Shown here: in pieces, positions 1 to 9,522 of the stretch
Numbering within the stretch: the stretch's first letter is position 1
Layout: the number at the start of each line of letters is the position of its first letter
Notes under the pieces: model-generated
What the model was told of the DNA's origin: nothing
What the model saw: only the letters and a program-made list of their open reading frames with translations
Database searches by the model: none
Program-made: the position numbers and the translations under genes
Assembly: GCA_964564325.1 (NCBI GenBank)
Contig: CAZMBD010000006.1
Coordinates: 1-35,688 of the forward strand
DNA length: 35,688 nucleotides
From: JAAZMA01 sp964564325
GTDB lineage: Bacteria; Bacillota; Clostridia; Tissierellales; Tepidimicrobiaceae
Direction of reading: 5' to 3'

Positions 1-22
1 AAGCTTTAATGGGGGATTAAAA

Positions 23-1285
23 ATGAAAATAACTGTAATAGGATTAGGATATATTGGCTTGCCAACAGCAGCTATGTTTGCAAAATCAGGTCTAGATGTA
101 ATAGGCTATGATGTGAATTTAAAAGTAATAGAAGCACTTAATGAAGGGAAAATAATCATAGAAGAACCTGGATTAGGACCATTGGTAAAAGAAGTAGTTT
201 CCACAGGGAAACTAAAAGCCGATACTAAAATAAACGAATCTGATGTTTTTATAATTGCAGTCCCTACACCTATTAATGAAGACAAAACTGCAAATATGGA
301 ATATGTAAAAGTGGCAGCAGAATCCATAGTGAAATATTTAAAAAAGGGCAATACTGTAGTATTAGAATCTACATCTCCACCAGGAACCATAGATGATATA
401 TTGTTGCCTATACTTAGTAAATCAGGTTTAAATATGGGGGAAGATGTATTTGTAGCTTATTCTCCAGAAAGGGTACTTCCAGGTAGAATCATTCAGGAAT
501 TAGAAGAAAATGATAGAGTAATTGGTGGAATTAATGAAAGATCTGCAGAAAAAGTAAAAGAAATCTATAGTGCATTTGTTAAAGGCCATATTTATACTAC
601 AGATTCTAAAACAGCAGAAATGTGCAAACTCATGGAAAATACCTATAGAGATGTAAATATTGCACTGGCCAATGAATTAGCCATAACTTGTGAAGAACTA
701 GGCATAAATGCTTGGGAAGTAATAGAACTTTCCAATAAACATCCTAGAGTAAATATACATCAACCAGGGCCTGGAGTTGGAGGCCATTGTTTAGCTGTAG
801 ATCCTTGGTTTATAGTAGAAAAGCAAAAAAATGGAGAAATTATTGAGAAATCTAGAGAAATTAATGACAATATGCCTAATCATGTATTTAATATATTAAA
901 GACTATATTAGAGGATGAAAATAGCAAAATAGGAATTTTAGGTATTACCTATAAACCGAATATAGATGATACTAGGGAAAGTCCCATACTTAAATTAGCA
1001 GATATAATACTTAAAAATTCCAATTATAAATTAGCATTGCATGATCCCTATGTTTTAAAAGAGAATACTAGATTTAAAGAATATATGGTAAATTCTGTAG
1101 AAGAAACAGCAGAAAATGCAGATATTCTTATTTTAGGAGTAAATCATAGGGAATATGAAAACTTAGATTTTGAAAAGCTTTCAAAGCTTATGAAATTTAA
1201 ACATATTTATGATACTAGAAATTTCTTGGATAGAAAAGCACTAGAAAAATTAGGATTTAAAATCACTTTATTGGGAAGGGGCTAA
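23..1285 (+). CDS. wecC: UDP-N-acetyl-D-mannosamine dehydrogenase (WecC type)
   Basis: Nucleotide-sugar dehydrogenase of 420 residues, expected to oxidise UDP-ManNAc to UDP-ManNAcA in the cytoplasm with NAD, supplying a uronic acid for surface polysaccharide. The N-terminal Rossmann motif GLGYIG is at residues 7-12. The signature AEMCKLMENTYRDVNIA (about 198-214) and PGPGVGGHCLAVDPWF with the catalytic cysteine at about C256 match WecC better than the UDP-glucose dehydrogenases. The C-terminal substrate/NAD domain contains ITYKPNIDDTRESP. The ATG follows GGGGGA. It ends 2 bp before the next gene, so it heads or continues an operon. The bases just before it could hold the stop of a preceding gene. 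The family call is firm; the exact sugar is inferred from similarity. Confidence 0.93.
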   Translation: MKITVIGLGYIGLPTAAMFAKSGLDVIGYDVNLKVIEALNEGKIIIEEPGLGPLVKEVVSTGKLKADTKINESDVFIIAVPTPINEDKTANMEYVKVAAESIVKYLKKGNTVVLESTSPPGTIDDILLPILSKSGLNMGEDVFVAYSPERVLPGRIIQELEENDRVIGGINERSAEKVKEIYSAFVKGHIYTTDSKTAEMCKLMENTYRDVNIALANELAITCEELGINAWEVIELSNKHPRVNIHQPGPGVGGHCLAVDPWFIVEKQKNGEIIEKSREINDNMPNHVFNILKTILEDENSKIGILGITYKPNIDDTRESPILKLADIILKNSNYKLALHDPYVLKENTRFKEYMVNSVEETAENADILILGVNHREYENLDFEKLSKLMKFKHIYDTRNFLDRKALEKLGFKITLLGRG

Positions 1286-1287
1286 AT

Positions 1288-2547
1288 ATGAAAAAAGTAT
1301 TAATCCTAGCTAATCAATTTCCTCCTATGGGTGGTAGTGGAGTACAAAGAACTTTAAAATTTGTTAAATATTTACCTGAGTTTGGAATTGAGCCTATTGT
1401 AGTAACTAAAAAATATAATGGTAGATTATTAGATGAGACACTACTGGAAGAATTGCCTAAAGATTTGAAAATATATAGATTAAAAGCTTACGAAACTGTT
1501 GAGAATAGGAGTATATTTAGATTGCCTATTAAATTTATTGGGACAAGATTAACTCCACCAGATGGGGAATATTTCTGGTATTATTTTAATAGAAAAGAAG
1601 TAGCTGATATACTAAAGAAGGAAAATATAGATTGTATTTATTCCACTTCCTATCCCTATAGTGGGCATTTATTAGGACTATATCTAAAAAGGAAATTTCC
1701 CCATATAAAATGGATAGTGGACTTTAGGGACGAATGGACTAATAATCCCTATTATGCAGATAATTTTTTTAAAAAACTTAAATACAATAGGGAAAGAAAA
1801 CAGGAGACTCAAGTTACTAATGAATGTGACTTTTTAATAGCAAATTCAAAATTTATGTTAGATAATTTTATAAAAGATACTCCAAAATTAAAAAACCATT
1901 CTACTTATATTCCTAATGGATATGATGAAGAAGATTTTTTAGGCTTAATAAACCAAAGAGATGGTGGAGAAAAATTTGTAATTACTCACACTGGTTCCCT
2001 TTATGGGAAACGGAATTTAACGGAATTTTTAGAAGGATTAAAAATTGCAATTGAGGAGAATGAAGTAGATAAAGAAAAAATAGAAATACGACTTGTGGGA
2101 AATGTTCATAAGAGTATGGCAGAAGAATATGCAGAAAAGTATAATTTAGATGGGAAAATTAAAACCCTTGGTTATATGAATCATAGAGATAGTATACAAA
2201 TGCTATATAATTCAGACATATTGTTGTTAATTATTGGTAAAGTAGAAGGTGCAGAAAACTTTTATTCTGGAAAAATATTTGAATATATTAGAGCAGATCG
2301 AGAGATTTTAGCAATAGTACCTGAAAAGGGTGCTGCTGCAGAAGTTATTTTAGAAACTAATACTGGAACTGTAGTAGATCCAGATAATATTAAAGGAATT
2401 AGTGAGGCCATTACTAATTATTATAGACAATGGGAAAATTCTAAAATAAATCATAATCCAAATTGGGATTTAGTAGAAAAATATAGTAGAAAATCTCAGG
2501 CAGGAGAATTAGCAAAAATAATCAAAAATTTAAATAATGCAAGGTAG
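1288..2547 (+). CDS. glycosyltransferase, GT-B fold (family 4-like)
   Basis: A 419-residue cytoplasmic glycosyltransferase. The N-terminal half opens with LANQFPPMGGSGVQRTLKF, the glycine-rich acceptor-side loop of GT4-type enzymes, and contains VDFRDEWTNNPYY (about 144-156). The C-terminal half carries the donor-binding Rossmann fold, with THTGSLYGKRN (about 232-242) and a late FEYIRADREILAIVP segment. It should add one sugar to a lipid-linked polysaccharide precursor; donor and acceptor cannot be read from the sequence. It starts 2 bp after the dehydrogenase stop and is followed by the first DUF4330 gene 12 bp later, so it is co-transcribed in the envelope operon. Confidence 0.88.
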   Translation: MKKVLILANQFPPMGGSGVQRTLKFVKYLPEFGIEPIVVTKKYNGRLLDETLLEELPKDLKIYRLKAYETVENRSIFRLPIKFIGTRLTPPDGEYFWYYFNRKEVADILKKENIDCIYSTSYPYSGHLLGLYLKRKFPHIKWIVDFRDEWTNNPYYADNFFKKLKYNRERKQETQVTNECDFLIANSKFMLDNFIKDTPKLKNHSTYIPNGYDEEDFLGLINQRDGGEKFVITHTGSLYGKRNLTEFLEGLKIAIEENEVDKEKIEIRLVGNVHKSMAEEYAEKYNLDGKIKTLGYMNHRDSIQMLYNSDILLLIIGKVEGAENFYSGKIFEYIRADREILAIVPEKGAAAEVILETNTGTVVDPDNIKGISEAITNYYRQWENSKINHNPNWDLVEKYSRKSQAGELAKIIKNLNNAR

Positions 2548-2559
2548 GATGGTGATCTA

Positions 2560-3027
2560 ATGAAGAAAAAGTGGAATTGGATAGATACTACTATAGTTAT
2601 CATAATAGTAGCATTGATAGCATTGGTTCTAAACAAGGACAAAATACTTGAAAATAGAAAAAAAGCAGCTGTATCTAATCAAAAGGATATAGAATTTATA
2701 GTAGAGGCAGATGGGCTAACTCAAGATATGCTTACAGATTTGGAAATAGGAGACCAGATATTTTCTCAAAATGCCCTTCAAGAGGCCTTTGTAGAGGAAA
2801 TAAATATAGAGCCACTAACTAGACCAGTATACAAATCAGATGCTAAAATCAAGGTCTATGAAGATGCTGAAGAGGTTAAGGTATCTATAAAGATAAAAGC
2901 AAAAGTAGCCTTTAGTGGTCCTTATATGGATTTAGGAGGACAGGAAATCAAAGTAAGTCTTCCATTTATAATGAAAACCACAAAGGTGGAATTTCCAAGT
3001 ACTATTAAGTGGATAGAGGTGAAATAA
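2560..3027 (+). CDS. DUF4330-family membrane-anchored protein (first copy)
   Basis: A 155-residue protein with one N-terminal membrane segment (about 8-24) and a largely beta-rich extracytoplasmic part. It is recognised as DUF4330 by its overall pattern: short basic N-terminus, single helix, then a domain of alternating strands ending in a KWIEVK tail. The molecular role of the family is unknown. Its place between two glycosyltransferases and a polymerase/ligase suggests a part in exporting or assembling the polysaccharide, which is inference from context only. The next gene, a second member of the same family, begins at the very next base. Confidence 0.75.
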   Translation: MKKKWNWIDTTIVIIIVALIALVLNKDKILENRKKAAVSNQKDIEFIVEADGLTQDMLTDLEIGDQIFSQNALQEAFVEEINIEPLTRPVYKSDAKIKVYEDAEEVKVSIKIKAKVAFSGPYMDLGGQEIKVSLPFIMKTTKVEFPSTIKWIEVK

Positions 3028-3522
3028 TTGAAAATAATAGATAAAGAAGGTAGATTATTTGGTAAAATAAATATTTTAGATTTTATTGCAATAGCAATTA
3101 TTTTATTACTAATAGTTCTATCCCTATTAAAAATATTAAACAAAGATTTATCAGATTTATCCGCAAAAGATGAAATAGCTACAGTAGAAGTTAAGGCAAG
3201 TGTAATAATGGACAAGGGATATTTTGATGTAGTTAAAGTTGGAGACACTTTAGGTGAGATGAAACACTATTTAGATGCTACCATAAAGGATATTGAAATA
3301 CTACCAGTAGAAAAACTGGAAACAGATGAAAATGGAGATACAGTAAAAACCATAGATCCATATTCTGAAAAGGCCATTATAACTTTTGAAGCAAAAACAC
3401 CATATAAAAATAATAGCTATAAATTTGGCAAACAAGAATTAAGGCAAGGGAAATCCATATTTTTAGAATCGGATCTATATCGTTATAAAGTGCAAATAAT
3501 TAATTTGAAAGTAGTGAGTTAA
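3028..3522 (+). CDS. DUF4330-family membrane-anchored protein (second copy)
   Basis: A 164-residue protein starting with TTG directly after the stop of the first copy; GAGGTG about 6 bases upstream supports the start. The layout is short cytoplasmic segment KIIDKEGRLFGKINILD, membrane helix (about 17-36), then an extracytoplasmic beta-rich domain. The KEGRLFGKINILDF opening is typical of DUF4330. The two tandem copies share architecture but are clearly diverged, so they may form a hetero-oligomer rather than be a recent duplication. Function is unknown. It ends 3 bp before the polymerase/ligase gene. Confidence 0.75.
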   Translation: MKIIDKEGRLFGKINILDFIAIAIILLLIVLSLLKILNKDLSDLSAKDEIATVEVKASVIMDKGYFDVVKVGDTLGEMKHYLDATIKDIEILPVEKLETDENGDTVKTIDPYSEKAIITFEAKTPYKNNSYKFGKQELRQGKSIFLESDLYRYKVQIINLKVVS

Positions 3523-3525
3523 ATT

Positions 3526-5097
3526 ATGAATATAAAACAATCTTTTAGGGAAAGTTTTATCTTTAACTTTCTATTATTAATTAAAAATTTAGCAGAAGGT
3601 AGTTTACTATTCAATATTCGTAGAGAGAAAAATAATAATATAGTGGATTCTAAAGTAGAATATAAAACTTGGATAGACTCTAGTTTAGTATATAAAGTTT
3701 TAATGAAAATAGACAAAGCTTTTAAAAAATTCCACAGTTTTATATATAAATCAATTGTAAATAGTAGAATATATAATCTTATTCATAGAAAAGAAAGAAA
3801 AGAGAAAAAAGCACAGAAAAAACCTAAAAGTCCTATATTAGAAAATAGCAAATTATATAATTTTGTACAAAAAATAAGTATAAGGGGCATATTAATAGCT
3901 CTTACTATAGGCTATATCTTTGTAAACTTCATTATCCGAAGAATTGGATTGCCAGCTATTATTGGTTCCATTTGGGATGAAGTATTATTACTTGTATTAT
4001 TTATGTATATAATACTTTTTAGGATTAAAAACAATGGGAATATTTCCTATAATTTTACTCCAATGGGTCTACCATTGGCCATATATATTATATTGGGAAT
4101 TACTCATGCTATGATGGTAGCACCAAACAAATCCATAGCCATTGAAGGATTTAGAGCTGTATTTCAACAGGTATTATGGTATTTCCCAATGGCCCAATTA
4201 ATTCGAAAATCAGAGGATACTGAAAAGGTGACGAATTTTATGATAGCCATGGGTTTGTTTCTAGGATTACACTCTGTTTATCAATATATTGCCAAAGTAC
4301 CTATGCCTGGAAACTGGGTAGATGTTACGGAAAATGTTAGAACTAGGGCATTTTCTATTGTAGGAAGTCCAAACATACTAGGTGCACTATTTGTACTATT
4401 TTTACCTATGGCAATTTCAATGGTTTTAATAAGTGAAGATAAAAGAGCTAAAAGATTTTATAGAGTTTCAATTTTATTTATGCTTCTAGGCTTATTCTTC
4501 ACACTATCGAGAGGTGCCTGGTTAGCCTTTGCATTTGCTATATTTATTTTTATCATTATCTATAATCCTAAACTAATAATGCCATTTATATTTTTAGGAG
4601 GAGTATTTATTTTATCAGGTGGTACTATGAGTCAACGATTACTATTTATGCTATCACCTTCATATATGGCCAAATCATCTAAAGCTGGAAGACTTTACAG
4701 ATGGAGTGTAGGCATAGATAAATGGAAGAGAAATAAATTTCTTGGCCTTGGCTTAGGAAGATTTGGTGGAGCCGTTGCTATGAATAATCAATTAGCACCC
4801 TTTTATTTAGACAATTATTATCTTAAAACTCTAACGGAAATGGGCATATACGGTATACTAGGTTTAGCTTTTGTAATTATTGCTTTTATCATATTTTCAG
4901 CTAGAATAATAAAGGCTCAAAGAGATGACAAAAAGAAAATTTTAGCTATAGGACTATTTTCTGGTGCCATAGGAGTTTTAGCACAAAACTTTGTGGAAAA
5001 TATATTTGAGGTTCCTGCTATGGCAATATATGTTTGGATTGTAATGGCTTTAATTAACACCTTAGCCCCTAATGAGGGAAATTATTCTCTCAAATAA
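3526..5097 (+). CDS. O-antigen ligase/polymerase-type membrane protein (Wzy/WaaL superfamily)
   Basis: A 523-residue polytopic protein with about ten or more hydrophobic helices from residue 120 to the end. It carries the family's typical loop signatures SRGAWLAF (about 326-333) and GLGLGRFGG (about 405-413). Members polymerise lipid-linked oligosaccharide repeats or ligate glycans outside the membrane. Which of the two applies cannot be told from sequence. The first 115 residues are a basic, non-membrane extension ending in a lysine-rich stretch (RKERKEKKAQKKPKSP), longer than in many relatives. It lies inside the envelope operon after the DUF4330 pair. Confidence 0.85.
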   Translation: MNIKQSFRESFIFNFLLLIKNLAEGSLLFNIRREKNNNIVDSKVEYKTWIDSSLVYKVLMKIDKAFKKFHSFIYKSIVNSRIYNLIHRKERKEKKAQKKPKSPILENSKLYNFVQKISIRGILIALTIGYIFVNFIIRRIGLPAIIGSIWDEVLLLVLFMYIILFRIKNNGNISYNFTPMGLPLAIYIILGITHAMMVAPNKSIAIEGFRAVFQQVLWYFPMAQLIRKSEDTEKVTNFMIAMGLFLGLHSVYQYIAKVPMPGNWVDVTENVRTRAFSIVGSPNILGALFVLFLPMAISMVLISEDKRAKRFYRVSILFMLLGLFFTLSRGAWLAFAFAIFIFIIIYNPKLIMPFIFLGGVFILSGGTMSQRLLFMLSPSYMAKSSKAGRLYRWSVGIDKWKRNKFLGLGLGRFGGAVAMNNQLAPFYLDNYYLKTLTEMGIYGILGLAFVIIAFIIFSARIIKAQRDDKKKILAIGLFSGAIGVLAQNFVENIFEVPAMAIYVWIVMALINTLAPNEGNYSLK

Positions 5098-5127
5098 AAT
5101 GGGAGCTTTGGAAGGAGTGTTTTTATT

Positions 5128-6264
5128 GTGAAAGTACTTCATTTAATTAGTGGGGGAGATACTGGAGGGGCTAAAACCCATATTATCTCCCTTGTAAAGC
5201 AATTGGATAAATTAATAGATGCAAAAGTAATTTGCTTTATAGAAGATACCTTTTATTATGATGCCTTAAAGGCAGGAATAAATATAGAGGTATTTCCTCA
5301 GAAAAAAAGATCTGATATGTCAGTTATAAATAGATTAAAGGATGAAATAGATAGAGAAGGCTATGATATAATTCATTGTCATGGTGCTAGAGCTAATTTC
5401 ATTGGTGTATTTTTAAGAAGAAAAATAAAAAAGCCTATGTTAACTACCATACATAGTGATTATAAATTAGATTTTAAAGATAATTTTTATAAAAAAATAG
5501 TTTATACTGCACTTAATTCATTGGCATTAAAAAGATTTGATTATTATATAGCTATTTCTGATACATTTAAAGAGATGCTAATAAGTAGAGGATTTAAAGA
5601 AAGTGAGATCTTTGTGGTGTATAATGGAATAGATTTAGATGGAGAAATGAAATATATAACAAGAAAAGAATTTTTAGCCAGATATAATATTTCAGAAGAA
5701 AATAAAATTATAGTAGGAATTGCTGCCAGATTAGATTTAGTGAAAGATCATGAGACTTTTATAAAAGCAGCTCAAAGGGTAATAGAACAAAGAGACGATG
5801 TTCTATTTTTAATAGCTGGTATGGGAAATGAAGAAAAAAGGCTTAAATCCTTAGTAGAAGAAATGGGGCTTGAAAATCATATTTACTTTTTAGGATTTGT
5901 CAAAGATCAATATTCTTTTTTTAATGCCATAGATATTAATGTACTAACCTCAATTAGCGAAAGCTTCCCCTATGTTATATTAGAAGGAGCTAGACTTAAA
6001 AAGACCATTATTAGTACAGAAGTAGGAGGCATTAGTCACTTAATAGAAAATGGACACAATGGTTGGTTAATTAATGTAGGTGATAGTGAGACCTTAGCTG
6101 ATAAAATTATTTTCTTTGCAGAAAATAGAGATAAAATCCATGAAATGGGAGAAAATTTATTTGAAACTGTTGAAAAAAACTTTTCTTCTAAAAAAATGGC
6201 GGAAAACCACGTTAAAATTTATAAAGAGATTTTACAAAATGAAAATTACAAGGAAATTAGCTAA
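5128..6264 (+). CDS. glycosyltransferase family 4 protein
   Basis: A 378-residue GT-B transferase. The start is GTG, preceded by GGAAGGAG. The N-terminus reads LHLISGGDTGGAKTH, the usual glycine-rich loop after the first strand. The C-terminal domain has GIAARLDLVKDHET (about 197-210) and the retaining-GT motif E-x7-E in SESFPYVILEGA (about 276-287). It should transfer a sugar from a nucleotide-sugar donor to a growing cell-surface glycan on the cytoplasmic face. It sits 30 bp after the polymerase/ligase and 15 bp before csaB, in the same operon. Confidence 0.9.
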   Translation: MKVLHLISGGDTGGAKTHIISLVKQLDKLIDAKVICFIEDTFYYDALKAGINIEVFPQKKRSDMSVINRLKDEIDREGYDIIHCHGARANFIGVFLRRKIKKPMLTTIHSDYKLDFKDNFYKKIVYTALNSLALKRFDYYIAISDTFKEMLISRGFKESEIFVVYNGIDLDGEMKYITRKEFLARYNISEENKIIVGIAARLDLVKDHETFIKAAQRVIEQRDDVLFLIAGMGNEEKRLKSLVEEMGLENHIYFLGFVKDQYSFFNAIDINVLTSISESFPYVILEGARLKKTIISTEVGGISHLIENGHNGWLINVGDSETLADKIIFFAENRDKIHEMGENLFETVEKNFSSKKMAENHVKIYKEILQNENYKEIS

Positions 6265-6279
6265 AAAAGGAGAATAATT

Positions 6280-7383
6280 ATGGGCGCAAATAACAAAATA
6301 CTAATTTCTGGTTATTATGGATTTGATAATAGTGGGGATGATGCTATTTTAAAGGCTATGGTAAAGGATTTAAAAGAGAATATAGAAAACTTAGAAATAG
6401 TTGTACTTTCTAAAAATCCTAGCTATACGGAAAAAACATATAATGTTAAAGCAGTCAATAGATTTAGTATAAAAGCTGTAATAGGAGCTATTAAATCTTG
6501 TGATTTATTTATCAGTGGTGGAGGTAGTCTTTTGCAGGATGTAACTAGTACACGTTCCTTACTATATTATATAAGTCTTATGAAATTAGCTAAAAATTAC
6601 AATAAAACTATAATGGTTTATGCTAATGGAGTAGGCCCTATAGATGGGAAGATAAATAGGTTTTGGACTAGAAGGATTTTAAACAAAGTAGATTTAATTA
6701 CACTAAGAGATGAGGATTCTAAAAGATTTTTAGGCGAACTAGGAGTAAAAAACGAAAACATTTATGTAACGGCAGATCCTGTTTTTACACTAGAGCCTAT
6801 AGAAAAAGAAAAGGTCCTTAATATACTAGATAGAGAATCCATTCCAAAAGATAAGCCTATGATTGGAGTTGCGGTTAGGCATTGGGAGGATTCTGAGAAT
6901 TTAATTATACATGTGGCAAAAACCATAGACTATATTATAGAACAATACAATGTAAATGTAATTCTAATTCCTATGCATTATCCAGGAGATTTGGATATTA
7001 GTAATAGTATTTTAAACAATGTAAATACTAAGGGCTGTTATGTCCTTTCAAATAAATATAATGTAGAAGATATTATGGGAATTATAAAAAACTTAGAAAT
7101 GATAATTGCCATGAGACTACATTCCCTAATATATGCAGCCACTCAGGGAGTGCCTATGGTAGGCATTGTATATGATCCTAAAATAGAAGGCTTTTTAAAA
7201 TCCATAGATATGGACTTTATGTGTCCAGCAGAAAATTTGAAATGCCATGAATTAGTTAAAAAAATAGATTATGTTTGGGAAAACAGAAAAGAACTAAAGG
7301 AAAAATTAACAGTATTAGATGAGAAAATGAAAAAAGAAGCTTTAAAAAACACATATATGGCAAAGGAGCTTTTGGAAAAGTAG
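6280..7383 (+). CDS. csaB: polysaccharide pyruvyl transferase CsaB
   Basis: A 367-residue member of the polysaccharide pyruvyl transferase family. Visible motifs are the N-terminal SGYYGFDNSGDDAIL, the central FISGGGSLLQD, and the C-terminal MRLHSLIYAATQGVP. CsaB transfers pyruvate from phosphoenolpyruvate to the secondary cell-wall polysaccharide, making the ketal ligand that SLH domains of S-layer proteins bind (established for Bacillus CsaB). GGAG precedes the ATG by about 7 bases. The neighbouring tagA-like gene and glycosyltransferases agree with synthesis of such a polymer. An SLH-like segment in the amidase at 27.7 kb is a possible client. Confidence 0.92.
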   Translation: MGANNKILISGYYGFDNSGDDAILKAMVKDLKENIENLEIVVLSKNPSYTEKTYNVKAVNRFSIKAVIGAIKSCDLFISGGGSLLQDVTSTRSLLYYISLMKLAKNYNKTIMVYANGVGPIDGKINRFWTRRILNKVDLITLRDEDSKRFLGELGVKNENIYVTADPVFTLEPIEKEKVLNILDRESIPKDKPMIGVAVRHWEDSENLIIHVAKTIDYIIEQYNVNVILIPMHYPGDLDISNSILNNVNTKGCYVLSNKYNVEDIMGIIKNLEMIIAMRLHSLIYAATQGVPMVGIVYDPKIEGFLKSIDMDFMCPAENLKCHELVKKIDYVWENRKELKEKLTVLDEKMKKEALKNTYMAKELLEK

Positions 7384-7391
7384 GTGATGAG

Positions 7392-8147
7392 GTGGATAGT
7401 ATAAAAATATTTGGCCTTAGAATAGATAATCTAGATTTAAGTGAAGCAAAGACAAAAGTAGAAGGTTTTTTAAAAGAAGATGGACTAAAAACCATATATA
7501 CTCCAAATACTGAAATTGTCATGGCAGCTAAAGAAGATGAAAAACTTAAAAACATTATAAATAGTGGAGATTTAATAATTCCTGATGGAATTGGAATTAT
7601 CCATGCCTCTAAAATTAAGAAAAAACCCCTTAAGGAAAGGGTTACTGGCTTTGATTTGTCAATAAAGATGCTAGAAATTGCCAATGAAATGGGCTATGGG
7701 CTATATTTACTAGGTGGAAAAGAAGGGGTAGCAAAAGAGGCAGGAAAAAATATAATTAAAACTTATCCAAATATAAAATTATTGGGAACTCATCATGGCT
7801 ATTTTAAAGGTGCCCATATAGGATATAAAGATCATGAAGAAGAAATAAAAATTCTAGACGAAATCAATAGTTTAAAGCCAGATATAATATTTGTAGGTCT
7901 GGGTTTTCCAAAACAAGAAATTTGGATATATGAAAATAAATATAGAATAGATTCTAAGGTCATAATAGGTAATGGTGGAACCATGGATATATTATCGGGA
8001 AATACTAAAAGAGCACCAGAAGTGTTTCAAAAATTAGGGCTAGAGTGGTTTTATAGATTAATAAAGGAACCTTCTAGAATCAAAAGACAAATGGTATTAC
8101 CTAAATTTATGTTACAAGTTTTGTTTTCTAAAAATGTAATAGAATAG
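7392..8147 (+). CDS. tagA: WecG/TagA/CpsF family glycosyltransferase (GT26)
   Basis: A 251-residue GT26 enzyme. TagA/WecG members add ManNAc or ManNAcA to undecaprenyl-PP-GlcNAc at the membrane, an early committed step of wall-polymer synthesis. Motifs are TPNTEIV, the catalytic-aspartate segment IIPDGIGIIHASK (about 58-70), and VGLGFPKQEIWIYEN (about 173-187). The C-terminal basic tail (EWFYRLIKEPSRIKRQ) is the membrane-docking part of this family. The GTG start is chosen because upstream ATG and GTG codons run into a stop in another frame, and AGGTGATG lies just before it. With the WecC-type dehydrogenase in this operon the donor may be UDP-ManNAcA, which is inference. Confidence 0.9.
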   Translation: MDSIKIFGLRIDNLDLSEAKTKVEGFLKEDGLKTIYTPNTEIVMAAKEDEKLKNIINSGDLIIPDGIGIIHASKIKKKPLKERVTGFDLSIKMLEIANEMGYGLYLLGGKEGVAKEAGKNIIKTYPNIKLLGTHHGYFKGAHIGYKDHEEEIKILDEINSLKPDIIFVGLGFPKQEIWIYENKYRIDSKVIIGNGGTMDILSGNTKRAPEVFQKLGLEWFYRLIKEPSRIKRQMVLPKFMLQVLFSKNVIE

Positions 8148-8161
8148 CTAGGAGGGAAAAT

Positions 8162-9013
8162 ATGAAGAATTGGTATAGAACTATTATAGATATAATAGGA
8201 CTAACTATAGGTGTGTTTTTATTATCTGTAGGTTTAGTATTTTTCCTAGAACCAAATGCCATTGCGCCAGGTGGGGTAACAGGTTTTGCCATAGTTTTAA
8301 AACAAATAACGGGTGTTCCTGTATATCTCACTAATTTATTTGTAAATATCCCTTTATTTATAATAGGAGTAATGACATTGGGGAAAAATTTCGGGTGGAA
8401 AACTGCCTATTCAACTGTAATTTTATCTTTTTTTCTTAAAATAATTCCACCTCAAGCTGTAACACCAGATCAGCTCTTAGCTTGTATATTTGGTGGTTTA
8501 TTATCTGGTTTAGGACTAGGTATTGTATTTAGATTTGGTGGTACTACAGGTGGTTCTGATTTAATAGGTTCATTGCTTACTAATAAATTCCCCAATATAA
8601 GCATAGGAACTTTTATGATGTTAATAGATGGATTGGTAGTAATTTTTGCAGGAATTGTTGCTAGAAATGTAGAAGTTTCCTTATATTCTATAATATCCCT
8701 ATTTGCAACTGCTAAGGTTATAGATTTGCTTTTAGAAGGAATAGGATATTTAAAGGCATTTTTAATTATTACTAGTAAACCAGAAGAAATAGGCGAAGCA
8801 ATAATGAACGATTTACAAAGAGGAGCCACCTTATTTAAAGGTAAGGGTATGTACACAAAAGAGGAAAAAGATATATTACTTTGTGTAGTTAGCAGATCTC
8901 AATTTACTAAAACTAAAGAAATTGTAAATAGCATAGATAGCGATGCATTTATTATGGTAACTGAAATATCTGAAGTATTAGGCGAAGGCTTTGAAGAAGT
9001 CAAAAAGCAATAA
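8162..9013 (+). CDS. YitT family membrane protein (DUF161-DUF2179)
   Basis: A 283-residue protein with about five or six membrane helices in the first 200 residues, then a small soluble C-terminal DUF2179 domain (about 205-283, containing RGATLFKGKGMYTKEEKDIL). The glycine-rich segments FLEPNAIAPGGVTGFA and FRFGGTTGGSDLIG are hallmarks of the YitT family. Biochemical function is unsettled in the literature I know. AGGAGGG precedes the ATG by 5 bases. It follows tagA by 14 bp, so it is read with the envelope operon, although the family is found in many contexts and need not serve it. Confidence 0.9.
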   Translation: MKNWYRTIIDIIGLTIGVFLLSVGLVFFLEPNAIAPGGVTGFAIVLKQITGVPVYLTNLFVNIPLFIIGVMTLGKNFGWKTAYSTVILSFFLKIIPPQAVTPDQLLACIFGGLLSGLGLGIVFRFGGTTGGSDLIGSLLTNKFPNISIGTFMMLIDGLVVIFAGIVARNVEVSLYSIISLFATAKVIDLLLEGIGYLKAFLIITSKPEEIGEAIMNDLQRGATLFKGKGMYTKEEKDILLCVVSRSQFTKTKEIVNSIDSDAFIMVTEISEVLGEGFEEVKKQ

Positions 9014-9078
9014 TAAATCATAAAACCATTCCCTTTAGAATATGATATTATAAGATATTTGACTTGGAGGGGATGGAT

Positions 9079-9522
9079 TTGAAAAGAAATCAATTATTAG
9101 TCCTAGGGATCATTCTCTTTATCATATTAATATTAATTTTTATGCCAAAAAAATCAAATAAGGGTGAGAAAACTGTGAAGTATAAAGTTTTAGAATCATC
9201 TGAAATTCCGGAAAAGATAAAAGAAATTTTACCAAAATACTTATCTGAAGAAAGGGCAATTAGTTTAAGATTAAACGACGAAATATATATATTAGTAATG
9301 AGAGGAGAAAAAAATACTGGTGGGTATACTGTAGATGTGGAAAAGATAGTTAAGGAAGAGAAAACGGAAGAAGAATTTGGATTAATTGTACATGCAAAAT
9401 TTAAAGATCCAGATCCAAATGATATAGTAGCTCAATCTTTTACTTACCCTTTTACAATAGTAAAAACTAATTTAAAACAGATGCCTAATGACATAAAACT
9501 AGAAGTAGAATATGGTGAATGA
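9079..9522 (+). CDS. membrane-anchored PrcB-domain protein
   Basis: A small protein with one N-terminal helix (QLLVLGIILFIILILIF) and an extracytoplasmic domain containing GEKNTGGYTVDVEKI, the conserved core of the PrcB C-terminal domain family (named after a Treponema protease-complex subunit). The TTG at 9079 is preferred: GGAGG (9066-9070) is 8 bases upstream of it, whereas an in-frame TTG at 9064 overlaps that site and the ATG at 9073 is too close. The product is then 147 residues. The stop codon lies inside a terminator stem. Its partner is unknown; the following Lon-like protease gene is separate, with its own promoter. Confidence 0.75.
   Translation: MKRNQLLVLGIILFIILILIFMPKKSNKGEKTVKYKVLESSEIPEKIKEILPKYLSEERAISLRLNDEIYILVMRGEKNTGGYTVDVEKIVKEEKTEEEFGLIVHAKFKDPDPNDIVAQSFTYPFTIVKTNLKQMPNDIKLEVEYGE

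Noticed and set aside
7256..7684. A 142-codon minus-strand frame across csaB and tagA
   Set aside because: Serine/phenylalanine-rich antisense shadow of two clear genes.
9064..9078. TTG at 9064 as start of the PrcB-domain gene
   Set aside because: The ribosome binding site would lie inside the coding region; the TTG at 9079 has correct spacing.
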